Below, piece after piece: positions 33,201-42,186 of a stretch of 64,000 nucleotides of DNA. The notes under the pieces are model-generated. The model saw only the letters and a program-made list of their open reading frames with translations, did not search any database and was not told the origin of the DNA. Numbering within the stretch: position 1 is the first letter of the stretch; each line of letters opens with the position of its first letter. The DNA is from Caloramator mitchellensis. Lineage in GTDB: Bacteria; Bacillota; Clostridia; Clostridiales; Caloramatoraceae. Location: contig NZ_LKHP01000002.1 in NCBI RefSeq assembly GCF_001440545.1, positions 258,574 to 322,573 of the forward strand, in the 5' to 3' direction. A program made the translations under genes and the position numbers.

Positions 33201-35120
33201 TTATTTGTATATATCTGAAAACTCAATGTTTATACTTTCAACATGAGATTTTGTGGCATTTCTGCTCATTAATTCAGAGTTTTCCACCTTTAATTTTGTA
33301 GGTATGTCAATAATAAATTCGCTGCCTTCATTCAACTTGCTCCTGACCTTTACTTTTCCTCCATGCATCTCAACGAGCGATTTAACAAGAGCTAAGCCTA
33401 TTCCACTTCCTTCTCGGTTTCTATTCAAAGACTTATCCACCTGTCTAAATCTTTCAAACACTATTCCTATTTTATCTTTTGGAATTCCAATTCCTGTATC
33501 CTTAACACAAATCCTTATATAATCCTTTTTATCATACAAATTGACATATATATATCCGTCCTTATCTGTAAACTTCACTGCATTTGATATAAGGTTTAAC
33601 AATATCCTTTCAATTTTATCTGGGTCAAATGCAATAAACTTTTCTTCAATTTCAGTATCAAATATTATGTTCAATCCATATGATTCTACATAATCAGAAA
33701 CCGACATAACGATATCCTCAACTACCTTTACAATATCATTGTTCGATGGCACAAGTTCCATAAACCCAGCATCTATCTTGGTTATATCTATAAGATTATT
33801 TACTATTCTTAATAATCTAAAGCAGTTTTGCTTCATGATATCTGTATATTTTTTTATTTTCTCATTATCAAGTTCATTGTTTTTGCTGTATAATTCCACA
33901 AGTTGAAGAGAGCCTAATATTACATTTAAAGGTGTTCTCAATTCATGTGAAATATTAGCAAAAAACTCCGTCCTTATCCTTTCTATTTCAACCGCTTCCT
34001 TAAGCTGCATAATATTCTTCTCTGCTTGCTTTTTCTCACGTAAATCCCTTAAAACTATCAATGATACAGCCTCACCATCGATATCAACAGGTGTTGCTGC
34101 AACCTCTACGTCTATTTCCTCTCCAAATTTATTAAATATCTTTTCTTGAATCCAAGGTTGTGCCTCTCCTCCCTGTTGAACGTTTTTTATTCTTTCATTA
34201 ACTATTTCAAAAAAGTCCCTATGTAAAAAATCAAAAACAGATTTGCCAACTAAATCATCCATCCCCGCCATTCTTCTTGCTGCTTTATTTGCATAGAGTA
34301 TTTCTCCCTGCTTGTGAACGACAATCGGATCGGGCATGAGTTCAAAAAACATTCTATACTGCCTTTCTTTTCTCTTTAATTCTTCTTCAGTCTTTACCAA
34401 TGAAGTCACATCAAAAATTTGCCATATCCTTCCGAAATTTTTTCCTGATTTACTAACCCGTTTAGTGTAAAACTCATAAAACCTTCCATCAAACGTTTCA
34501 ACTCTCCCAGTTGTAATATTTTTCATCCTGGTAAATATTTTTACTTTCTTCATGAATGCATCAAAATTTTTAATCAACCTTTGTCCATATCCATGCAATT
34601 CCTTTGCACTGCTAACTTCCATGTCTATATTCAATAATTTCTTTAATATTGAATTAATGTTTAATATATTCTTCTGATTATCATAAACCAAAACTCCACC
34701 CTTAGTTGATTCAATTATCGTCCTTAGTATTTCTTCTTTCTTTTCATGTTCCCTCAGCAGTCTTTTCTTTTCTGTTATATCCCTTGTAAAGCTTATTATA
34801 CCAATTTCATTCCCAGATTTATCATATATAACCCTTCCATTAGATTCTAACCAGACATATTTACCCTTCGAATGCCTGTATCTATATTCCACATTAGCGC
34901 TACCCTTTGTTGTTCTTATATAATCTATTATATTTTTAACTTTTTCAACATCGCTCTTACGTATTCCACCAAAAATATTAGCGTTTAAACTTTCCTCTAC
35001 ACTATAGCCTAAAATATCCTTTACAGAAGGAGAGATAAATGATATTTTACCATCACCATCAAAAACAGTTATTATTTCAGGAATATTATTAATAATTAAG
35101 CTCAAATCGATATTTTCCAA
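33201..35120 (-). CDS. Multi-PAS sensor histidine kinase
   Basis: This ~639-aa kinase has no membrane helices. It has a PAS domain (about 10-125, VFDGDGKISFISPSV), a second PAS-like region (about 130-245) and a third PAS (about 255-370, FELMPDPIVVHKQGEILYAN). HisKA follows, with FFANISHELRTPLNVI near residue 393 (phosphoacceptor His), then HATPase_c with N box, GTGIGIPKD and GSGIGLALV. It probably senses a cytoplasmic signal. No response regulator gene is adjacent. The start may be TTG 35120 (GGGGTGGG upstream) rather than GTG 35129. Confidence 0.93.
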   Translation of the reverse strand: MENIDLSLIINNIPEIITVFDGDGKISFISPSVKDILGYSVEESLNANIFGGIRKSDVEKVKNIIDYIRTTKGSANVEYRYRHSKGKYVWLESNGRVIYDKSGNEIGIISFTRDITEKKRLLREHEKKEEILRTIIESTKGGVLVYDNQKNILNINSILKKLLNIDMEVSSAKELHGYGQRLIKNFDAFMKKVKIFTRMKNITTGRVETFDGRFYEFYTKRVSKSGKNFGRIWQIFDVTSLVKTEEELKRKERQYRMFFELMPDPIVVHKQGEILYANKAARRMAGMDDLVGKSVFDFLHRDFFEIVNERIKNVQQGGEAQPWIQEKIFNKFGEEIDVEVAATPVDIDGEAVSLIVLRDLREKKQAEKNIMQLKEAVEIERIRTEFFANISHELRTPLNVILGSLQLVELYSKNNELDNEKIKKYTDIMKQNCFRLLRIVNNLIDITKIDAGFMELVPSNNDIVKVVEDIVMSVSDYVESYGLNIIFDTEIEEKFIAFDPDKIERILLNLISNAVKFTDKDGYIYVNLYDKKDYIRICVKDTGIGIPKDKIGIVFERFRQVDKSLNRNREGSGIGLALVKSLVEMHGGKVKVRSKLNEGSEFIIDIPTKLKVENSELMSRNATKSHVESINIEFSDIYK

Positions 35121-35252
35121 CTTACCCACCCCAAAACAAATTTTTACACAATAGAATTAATTCTCCAAAAAACGATTTTTTCCTTTATATAATCGTAATA
35201 CAAATTATTCCAATAATAGACATATTGCAACAAAAATAACCCCAAATCGGGG

Positions 35253-35873
35253 TTATGGCCTTATAAACATTTGAGTCCAATATATTCTACCGCTTGCACT
35301 TTTTGCAACTCCAACTCCTATCTGTGTGAATGTTGGGTTTAATATGTTTCTCCTGTGTCCTGCTGAAGCCATCCAGGCATTCATAACTTCTCTTGGGGTC
35401 CTTTGTCCCATCGCGATGTTTTCCCCTGCTGCAATATATTTAATCCCAAATTTCTTCATCATGTTAAATGGTGAACCATATGTTGGCGAATAATGCGAAA
35501 AGTAACCCTTATTTATCATATCCTGCGACTTAATTCGAGCAACTTTGCTAAGATAAGTATTTTCCTTTAACGGTTTTAATCCTGCCTTAGCCCTCTCAAT
35601 ATTTACAAGCCTTACAACCTCCTTTTCAAGGGTTCTTATATCAGCTACAACATTTGTCTCATCCTTTTGCACAAAATATATTGACGAAGTCGATTCAAGT
35701 CCTGAATTTGTTTTTAATATTTCCAGCACGTGCGTTCCGTTCTGAGCTGAAATCTTGTAAAGTATGCACCCCGCATTAACAGAATGCACCATTCCTCTGG
35801 CTAGTGTCTGCCCCAGCATTAGAAAAATTAAAATGCTTATTAAATAAACTTTAGTCCTTCTTATAAAAATCAC
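35253..35873 (-). CDS. CAP/SCP-domain secreted protein
   Basis: The C-terminal ~120 residues form a CAP domain: LVNIERAKAGLKPL, ARIKSQDMINKGYFSHYSP, AGENIAMG, MNAWMASAGHRRNILNP and a GVGV strand. An N-terminal hydrophobic segment (KVYLISILIFLMLGQTLARG) suggests a signal peptide. The start is uncertain. In-frame GTG 35873 overlaps the only SD (GAAGAGGTGA), which itself sits in a terminator hairpin; an ATA at 35864 has better spacing. An upstream ATG (35984) would overlap the GT2 gene by 80 nt and put ~45 non-signal residues first. Confidence 0.8.
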   Translation of the reverse strand: MIFIRRTKVYLISILIFLMLGQTLARGMVHSVNAGCILYKISAQNGTHVLEILKTNSGLESTSSIYFVQKDETNVVADIRTLEKEVVRLVNIERAKAGLKPLKENTYLSKVARIKSQDMINKGYFSHYSPTYGSPFNMMKKFGIKYIAAGENIAMGQRTPREVMNAWMASAGHRRNILNPTFTQIGVGVAKSASGRIYWTQMFIRP

Positions 35874-35904
35874 CTCTTCAATATTTTTTGTAGAGGTGAT
35901 TTTT
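35865..35904 (-). terminator. Terminator of GT2 gene overlapping the CAP gene's ribosome binding site
   Basis: AAAAATCACCTCT...AGAGGTGATTTTT (13-bp arms) plus T-run on the minus strand. The downstream arm contains the SD GAGGTGA used by the CAP gene. Confidence 0.8.
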
Positions 35905-37308
35905 TTATGCAGATTGCGCAAATCCTTTTCTTTTAATTTTTCCCCAGCTGTGTTTAAGTTTTCTAAACTTAAAAATACCCTCAAACCTGTAAAGACTGGT
36001 TAATTGCCTGTATCCAAAGTTCTCATATATCGCGTATAGAGTTAGTTTAATAACTTGCCCAATGGATGGATATTTATTAAAAGTGTATTCCTCTAATAAA
36101 ATTGCCCCTACCGAAAGAATGACCCCGTAGAGTATTGATGCAACAAGGAACAGGATAAAATATCTAATATTCAAAATTCCTAATATATAAGAAACAGGAA
36201 TAAATATATATCCGATTATCTCAACTATCGGACCAAGCATTTCAAAGAAGAAAAAGTAAGGATAAGCATATAGTCCGATAACACCGTATCTTGGATTTAA
36301 AAGCATTCTCTTATGCCTTAAAAGCGTGTCCATAAGACCAATTTGCCATCTTCGTCTCTGGCTTCTTAAATCTCTCAGCCTCTCCGGAGCCTGAGTCCAG
36401 CAAACAGGGTCAGGGACAAATTTGATTTTGTATCTTCTCTTCTTCTCCCTCATATATCTATGAAGTCTTACGATTATTTCCATATCCTCGCCTATAGTTC
36501 CAGTAGTATACCCTCCAACTTCAACTGCAAAATCTTTTTTAAAAGCTCCAAATGCTCCTGAAACTATAAGCAGCGAATTTAGAGCATCCCAGCCCATTCT
36601 TCCTGTTAAAAAAGCCCTCAAATATTCTATTATCTGAAAAAGTGCAACCCTATTCTTGGGAAGTTCAACCTTTTCAATAATACCTCTTCTTATTTTTGAA
36701 CCATTTGCAATTCTAACAATTCCTCCAACTGCAATTGTTTCTTTATCTTCAATAAATGGCATTATAACTCTTACTAATGAGTCGCTCTCCAAAATTGAAT
36801 CTGCATCTATGGAAGCGAATATAGGATATCTCGAAACATTTATACCTGCATTTAAAGCGTCAGCCTTGCCTCCATTTTCCTTATCTATAACGACAAGATT
36901 TGGGATATCGATGTTTCTATAAACTCCCAGCACTTTTTTCGTGTTAACAAGGTATCGAATTGGCTGGTCAATCTCCTTTAACTCAAAGGCGTCTATAAGC
37001 CTTTTCAATGTTTCGTCCTTTGAGCCATCGTTAATTACAACTATCTCAAACTCAGGATAATTCAAGGATAAAAGCGATTTTACATTATCAACTATAGTCT
37101 CCTCTTCATTATATGCAGGCACCAAAACCGATATTGGAAGCATGTTAAAAGATGTCGTGTAATTTTGATAATCGGAATATCTTATTTTTCTAATATACTT
37201 GTAAAGACTAAATGAAGATAAAATGAGCTGGATAAAATATATTAAATTAATAGCCATAACATAATAAATTATAAATATATTGAACTTGAGAATAATTTCT
37301 CTAATCAT
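35905..37308 (-). CDS. Processive GT2 polysaccharide synthase (BcsA/NodC/PgaC-like)
   Basis: This 467-aa family 2 glycosyltransferase has one N-terminal and about four C-terminal helices. Catalytic motifs are SVLVPAYNEEETI (nucleotide-binding), SIDADS near residue 167, GEDME near residue 272, and QRRRWQIG near residue 317, the signature of processive synthases. The product could be poly-GlcNAc or another beta-glycan. It is in an operon with a HEAT-repeat membrane protein (4 nt upstream) and a REC-GGDEF-REC regulator. There is no PilZ domain. Confidence 0.9.
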   Translation of the reverse strand: MIREIILKFNIFIIYYVMAINLIYFIQLILSSFSLYKYIRKIRYSDYQNYTTSFNMLPISVLVPAYNEEETIVDNVKSLLSLNYPEFEIVVINDGSKDETLKRLIDAFELKEIDQPIRYLVNTKKVLGVYRNIDIPNLVVIDKENGGKADALNAGINVSRYPIFASIDADSILESDSLVRVIMPFIEDKETIAVGGIVRIANGSKIRRGIIEKVELPKNRVALFQIIEYLRAFLTGRMGWDALNSLLIVSGAFGAFKKDFAVEVGGYTTGTIGEDMEIIVRLHRYMREKKRRYKIKFVPDPVCWTQAPERLRDLRSQRRRWQIGLMDTLLRHKRMLLNPRYGVIGLYAYPYFFFFEMLGPIVEIIGYIFIPVSYILGILNIRYFILFLVASILYGVILSVGAILLEEYTFNKYPSIGQVIKLTLYAIYENFGYRQLTSLYRFEGIFKFRKLKHSWGKIKRKGFAQSA

Positions 37309-37312
37309 TTAA

Positions 37313-38446
37313 TCACCCTTTTCTATACTCCTCAAATATTCCTGAAATCTTTTCCTGCACTTCCTTTGGAACATCCTTTGCAAAACCATTCAATATTCCA
37401 AGGTTTTCAACAGCATAAATAACTATATCTTTTGCAAATTTATCATCGCCCTGCATTACTATTTCGATTGCATCAATTCCTCCAGGAATCTTAATAAGAG
37501 ATTTAGCTGCGTTATACCTAACAAACCACACCTTGTCCGAAAGTGCGCTTACAAGAGGTATTACTGCCTTTTCATCCTCAAATCTTTCAAGCACCTTTGC
37601 AGTTACAGCCCTGACCTCCCATTCAGCATCGTTTAGACACTCTAAAACTTCATCTATAAATCTTACATCAGCAGCGTTGCCTATTAGCTTAATGGCTGCT
37701 ATTCTCTTTTCCTTGTTGTTATCCTTTAAGTATTTAACTGCCATCTCAGAGAAGCGAAAATCCATATAATTCGCTGCAGATTTCATGAAAATAGCAGATA
37801 AAAAGTCGTTATCCGAGTTTATCATCTTTTCATATACATACCCCTTGTCCCCCTCGAAATCGTCGATTAGTTCTATTAAGCTTCTCTCGGATAGAGGTAT
37901 ACCTGCTGTAATTCTGTTAAAACCTTCGATAAAGGCTTCCTCATCTCCTATTTTTGATAATGCTAAAAGTGAATTATATTTTATATCTGGAACTTCAATC
38001 TTTAAAACATCAAGAAGGTAGGGAATGGCTTTTTTACATCTAAACTCCCCAAGCTTTCTTAAAGTCATAGACACATGATATAGATTCTTAGACTCAAGAT
38101 TTTTAATCTCAATGTCAACAAGTCCTATTTCCTCAACAAATTCTATCAATTTTTTTACTATTTGTCCTTTGTATAAAGTGAAATAGTAAAGAAGCCTATC
38201 TTCAAAAATCTCTCTCTTGATTTTGTTTTTAACTATTTCTTTTGATTTGTTTAAGTGTTTTTGACCCAGGTTTCCCTCTTCAATCCTTTGAATTATATAA
38301 TCAGTCAACTTGATTATATTAGCTTCATATTTCCTTCTTATTCTATTTCTATAAATATCTAATGATTTTTCAATTATAAGATAAAGATATAAAAAGAATA
38401 TAACAATAGTAAAAAATATAATCGAAATATAAACAAATCTTTCCAC
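37313..38446 (-). CDS. Membrane-anchored HEAT-repeat protein
   Basis: This 377-aa protein has one N-terminal hydrophobic helix (about residues 5-25) and a charged linker. At least five HEAT/PBS-lyase-like repeats follow (for example LRKLGEFRCKKAIPYLLDVL, NDAEWEVRAVTAKVLERFED, SDKVWFVRYNAAKSLIKIP). HEAT repeats serve as protein scaffolds. The operon position between a GGDEF regulator and a GT2 synthase suggests a scaffold for the synthase, by inference. The start is GTG with GTGGTGAT upstream. Confidence 0.82.
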   Translation of the reverse strand: MERFVYISIIFFTIVIFFLYLYLIIEKSLDIYRNRIRRKYEANIIKLTDYIIQRIEEGNLGQKHLNKSKEIVKNKIKREIFEDRLLYYFTLYKGQIVKKLIEFVEEIGLVDIEIKNLESKNLYHVSMTLRKLGEFRCKKAIPYLLDVLKIEVPDIKYNSLLALSKIGDEEAFIEGFNRITAGIPLSERSLIELIDDFEGDKGYVYEKMINSDNDFLSAIFMKSAANYMDFRFSEMAVKYLKDNNKEKRIAAIKLIGNAADVRFIDEVLECLNDAEWEVRAVTAKVLERFEDEKAVIPLVSALSDKVWFVRYNAAKSLIKIPGGIDAIEIVMQGDDKFAKDIVIYAVENLGILNGFAKDVPKEVQEKISGIFEEYRKG

Positions 38447-38456
38447 AATATCACCA

Positions 38457-39911
38457 CTAACTTAATAATTTTTTAATTCTAATGTCAAGTTCAATTGGTG
38501 AGAATGGTTTTGTAATGTATTCATCTGCGCCTGCCGATAGAGCCTTTTGGACATGGCTCTCGGACTTGTGGGCCGAAAGAACTATTATCTTAACGTTCTT
38601 ATTAGTCTCTCTAATCTTTTTTACAAATTCATCTCCCGTCATACCCGGCATATAAAAATCACTAACGATTAAATTAACATCTTTATTGTCAGCAAAAACA
38701 TTTAGCCCCTCTTCACCGCTCGATGCTGTAAGGACTGTATAGCCCTTGCTTGAATATCTCTTAGTTAATATAGCAAGAATTATTTTATCGTCATCCACAA
38801 ATAATATTTTTTTCTTGGAATATTCATTTATTTGCCTTGAGGTATAAATCCTTCCCCCTTCATCCAGCTTTGCCTTTGCAAGGCTCTTTTTAGCAGCATC
38901 GATTAACTCGTCTATATTTTTCATACCCTTTTCAAACTCTGCAATCCCAGCAGAAATGCTTATTCTTACCTTATACTTTTTAGACAGATTTTCTAAATCT
39001 TTTTGTATTTTATCGGTAATTATCAGAACTTCTAATATATTTTTGTTGAAAAACATAAAAGCAAATTCATCGCCGTTTCTTCTATATATTATGTCGCTGT
39101 CCTTTACATTTTTTTTAAAAATATCAGCAGCATCCTTCAAAATATCATTTCCAACCGTTTTTCCAACCATCAAATTAATTTTTGACATACCGTCAAAATC
39201 AAGAAGCATAAAAATCATACTACCGTCTGCTTCCTTTAACCTTGCAAACTCCTTCTTTGAAATTATTTCACCATGATACCTCGAATAAACTCCTGTAAAT
39301 ATATCATGTATATTGTTTTTGATATATGCATTGGACAGGCGATAAATATTCTTTAACTTTAAAAATACATCATCCGAATCGAACGGCTTTAGTATACAAT
39401 CAATGGCTCCCAAAAGCTCAGCATTGATTTTTTCACTCCTTTGACATTGACCAAATATAATTATTGGAACTTTGCTTGAAAGTTCCTCTTCATTCAACAC
39501 ATTTATCAAAAATATGCCATGATTTCTTTCATCGTTATCAATCAAAACAACATCAGGTCTTCTTAAATAAATGTAGTCCACAATATCTGCATTATAACTC
39601 TCTACCGCCACCTTAAAGCCTTCCATCTTTAAAGAGTCGATTAACTCCTTAAATTCATCGGGATTATTTGTGATAAACAAAAACTCGTCATCCTTTAAAA
39701 AATTCTCTTCAATTAACCTTTTGCATTCCCTTAACCTGTCCAAAACCTCTTCTTTTCTAATTTCTTCACTCATTACCTTAAGTAAAATGAACTGAACCTC
39801 AAACAAAAAATTCTTTTCAGCAATCCTTGCTAACTCTTCAATCCTCTCTTTTAACTCCTGCTGGCTCAACTCTTCAAATCTCTCAATTAGACTTTCTATT
39901 TCCTTCAACAT
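38457..39911 (-). CDS. REC-GGDEF-REC response regulator with altered signature
   Basis: This ~484-aa protein has an N-terminal helical region (1-75) and a receiver-like domain (about 78-200) that shows PDVVLIDNDERNHG and a KPF motif. A GGDEF domain (about 205-365) reads RRNGDEFAF, with Asn for the first Gly. A second full receiver domain (about 370-484) has ILFVDDDK, SDFYMPGM and KPFSP. GGDEF domains make c-di-GMP, and NGDEF variants can lose activity. It is the first gene of the GT2 operon. ATG 39911 is preferred (GAAGGTGA). Repeat copy 5 lies 18 nt upstream of the start. Confidence 0.88.
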   Translation of the reverse strand: MLKEIESLIERFEELSQQELKERIEELARIAEKNFLFEVQFILLKVMSEEIRKEEVLDRLRECKRLIEENFLKDDEFLFITNNPDEFKELIDSLKMEGFKVAVESYNADIVDYIYLRRPDVVLIDNDERNHGIFLINVLNEEELSSKVPIIIFGQCQRSEKINAELLGAIDCILKPFDSDDVFLKLKNIYRLSNAYIKNNIHDIFTGVYSRYHGEIISKKEFARLKEADGSMIFMLLDFDGMSKINLMVGKTVGNDILKDAADIFKKNVKDSDIIYRRNGDEFAFMFFNKNILEVLIITDKIQKDLENLSKKYKVRISISAGIAEFEKGMKNIDELIDAAKKSLAKAKLDEGGRIYTSRQINEYSKKKILFVDDDKIILAILTKRYSSKGYTVLTASSGEEGLNVFADNKDVNLIVSDFYMPGMTGDEFVKKIRETNKNVKIIVLSAHKSESHVQKALSAGADEYITKPFSPIELDIRIKKLLS

Positions 39912-39929
39912 ACACATCACCTTCCATAA

Positions 39930-39974
39930 GTGACATTCACTTGATTTCTTGACTTCTTGATTTGTTTGTCAACT
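39930..39974 (+). repeat. 45-bp repeat, copy 5
   Basis: Forward orientation. The GTGAC end faces the SD of the REC-GGDEF-REC gene. It ends GTTTGTCAACT, then AGGACAAAC. Confidence 0.9.
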
Positions 39975-40070
39975 AGGACAAACTTGCATTTATTACAATA
40001 AATTCTCAATTAACAAACATTATTATCTTGTTTAACTATATTATATCATTCATTATATGAAATAAAAATA

Positions 40071-40099
40071 AAAAAGCGCAGGAAATTTCCTGCACTTTT
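40071..40099. terminator. Terminator after 40099-40575 gene
   Basis: The perfect hairpin GCAGGAAATTTCCTGC (40078-40093) is flanked by A-run and T-run, active-looking in both directions. Confidence 0.8.
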
Positions 40100-40575
40100 T
40101 ACAATGTCTCCGGGTCCTTTTTAAAGTAAACTCTCTTTTCTGGAGCTGCACTATTCATTATCTTTTCTCTGACATCATCTATTTCCTTCATTATCTCGTC
40201 GAACATTTTTTCATCAACTTTATAATACAAAAACAAATCCTCAAGATTTCTTGCTGTATCGAGTATCTTTTTATTTAACTCCAAGAATTTTTCGAACTTG
40301 CCGCTCGATATTACATTTCTAAACTGTTCCACGTCTATTTCTATCAATGTCACCACATCTTTTAAATCCTCAAATACACCGGCGACCATAGGATATGGCT
40401 TTACTCTTTGCAGAAAATATTTTTCCTTAGAATTTATATTATATGCATAGCTTATCTCATATCCTTCTATATTAAACTTTACATAGCACTGCTTACCTAC
40501 GTAGCAGATAACTTTCGCACCCATCTGCCTTAGCAACATTTCATGCATAGTTTCCTTAACGTTGATATCCTTCAT
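40099..40575 (-). CDS. Conserved hypothetical protein
   Basis: I do not recognise this 158-aa protein. It is soluble, with an N-terminal alpha/beta part (ETMHEMLLRQMGAKVICYVG... YVKFNIEGYEISYAYNIN) and a C-terminal helical part rich in Glu/Lys. SD AAAGGGG lies upstream. It ends a two-gene run with the ArsB/NhaD-type transporter (15-nt gap), so a role with that transporter is possible by position only. Confidence 0.55.
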   Translation of the reverse strand: MKDINVKETMHEMLLRQMGAKVICYVGKQCYVKFNIEGYEISYAYNINSKEKYFLQRVKPYPMVAGVFEDLKDVVTLIEIDVEQFRNVISSGKFEKFLELNKKILDTARNLEDLFLYYKVDEKMFDEIMKEIDDVREKIMNSAAPEKRVYFKKDPETL

Positions 40576-40590
40576 AATAAAACCCCTTTT

Positions 40591-41865
40591 CTATCTTAAT
40601 TGGAAAATCAAAAGATAAACCGTCGATATAGCTATTGAAATAAGCATAAGTGGGAATCCAAGTTTAATAAAGTCCTTAAACGTTATTTTATAGCCCTCTT
40701 TCTCCATAACCCCCGCTGTAACTACATTAGCTGACGCCCCAATCAATGTTCCATTACCACCAAGACATGCACCGAGTGATAGCGCCCACCAGAGCGGCAT
40801 TATATTCATACCCGATATAGCACCAAGGCCTTTTATAAGAGGAATCATAGTCGCTACAAAAGGTATATTGTCGAGGAATGCTGATAATATTGCCGACGAC
40901 CATAGTATTACTACCCCAGTTATAACTAAGTTTCCCTTTGTAAGTTCAATTACAAGCTTTGCAAGCATTGAAATTACTCCTACTTCCTCTAAAGTCCCAA
41001 CTATTATGAACAATGAAATAAAGAAAAATATAGTCGGCCATTCAACTTCTACTAATAGCTCATCTATTTCTATTCCGCTAAATAGAAGAAGTATTGTAGC
41101 CCCAGCAAGCGCAACTGTTGAGGACTCATACTCTAAATGTTCATGTAGGAAAAAGCCAAGTATAACCAGCCCCAAGACCGAGAGGCTCTTAATAAGCAGC
41201 TTCTTGTCAACAATTGCTGTGTTCTCGTCAAGCTTCATTATATGTTCTTTTAATTTTTCATCAACGTGCAAATCATTTTTATATATGTTTCTAATTATGT
41301 ATACGCTAACAATTAGTATAACTATGATAACAGGTGATAAGTTCAATACGAAATCTAAAAATCCAATCCCAGCCTCTGAGCCTATCATAATATTTGGAGG
41401 GTCACCTATTAAAGTAGCAGTTCCACCAATATTTGAAGCCAAAACCTCAGACATTATAAATGGGATGGGACTAATCTTTAGAAGCTTTGCTATAACTAAT
41501 GTTACCGGAATCATTAGAAGAATTGTCGTAACATTGTCCAAAAATGCCGACAATACTGCAGTCATTATTCCAAATAAAACAATTATCTTCATTGGGTCCC
41601 CTTTAACCATCTTAGCTGCCTTTATTGCAAGATACTGAAAAAGCCCTGTCCTTTTAATTATTGATACAATAATCATCATACCAACAAGAACCCCGACAGT
41701 CGTGTAATCGATAAATCTTGTTGCTTCTCCCTGGTCAATTATCTTTACAACCAACAAAATCATAGCCCCCACCATAGCAGCAACCGTTCTGTTTATCTTC
41801 TCTGTTACTATTATAATAAACGTTGCTACGAACACCCCAATTGAAATAAGCTGCATCATATTCAT
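40591..41865 (-). CDS. ArsB/NhaD (ion transporter superfamily) permease
   Basis: This 424-aa protein has about eleven to twelve membrane helices in two inverted halves. Each half contains the IT-superfamily hairpin region: LSAFLDNVTTILLMIP with GGTATLIGDPPNIMIG in the first, and LSAFLDNIPFVATMIP with LGGNGTLIGASANVV in the second. Members move arsenite, Na+/H+ or dicarboxylates. No ars genes are adjacent, so the substrate is unknown. SD AAAGGAGATG precedes the ATG. Repeat copy 6 lies 21 nt before the start codon. Confidence 0.9.
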   Translation of the reverse strand: MNMMQLISIGVFVATFIIIVTEKINRTVAAMVGAMILLVVKIIDQGEATRFIDYTTVGVLVGMMIIVSIIKRTGLFQYLAIKAAKMVKGDPMKIIVLFGIMTAVLSAFLDNVTTILLMIPVTLVIAKLLKISPIPFIMSEVLASNIGGTATLIGDPPNIMIGSEAGIGFLDFVLNLSPVIIVILIVSVYIIRNIYKNDLHVDEKLKEHIMKLDENTAIVDKKLLIKSLSVLGLVILGFFLHEHLEYESSTVALAGATILLLFSGIEIDELLVEVEWPTIFFFISLFIIVGTLEEVGVISMLAKLVIELTKGNLVITGVVILWSSAILSAFLDNIPFVATMIPLIKGLGAISGMNIMPLWWALSLGACLGGNGTLIGASANVVTAGVMEKEGYKITFKDFIKLGFPLMLISIAISTVYLLIFQLR

Positions 41866-41886
41866 AGTATCATCTCCTTTGCATTG

Positions 41887-41931
41887 GTGACATTCACTTG
41901 ATTTCTTGACTTCTTGATTTGTTTGTCAATT
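41887..41931 (+). repeat. 45-bp repeat, copy 6
   Basis: Forward orientation, with the GTGAC end facing the SD of the ArsB/NhaD-type gene; followed by TGGACAGG. The rest of the 321-bp gap (41932-42133) is AT-rich with no ORF or structure I can support. Confidence 0.9.
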
Positions 41932-42133
41932 TGGACAGGCTGCTACAGCAATCTTTTTATTAATAGCCTTTCACCTAAACAAAACGTGTTATATATTGGG
42001 GAGCATTTATTAATATATTATCTACCTAACAAACAAATTTATCTCACATGCAGATTAATTTTCGATACAAAGCAGCTTCTTCGTAACCATAACAATCTAA
42101 TAACTTACAACACAATTGAATTTAAACAAAAAA

Positions 42134-42160
42134 AATTATACCCCTTTCAGGGGTATAATT
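42134..42160 (-). terminator. Terminator of ferredoxin-domain gene
   Basis: AATTATACCCC-TTTCA-GGGGTATAATT plus T-run on the minus strand. Confidence 0.85.
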
Positions 42161-42186
42161 CAAGCATATTATACCTAACATAGGTA

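Noticed and set aside
35253..35984. CAP protein starting at ATG 35984
   Set aside because: It would overlap the GT2 gene by 80 nt and place ~45 charged residues before the signal-like segment.
40868..41638. 256-codon open frame on the plus strand
   Set aside because: Antisense to the ArsB/NhaD-type permease; composition is that of a shadow frame, with no SD or family motifs.
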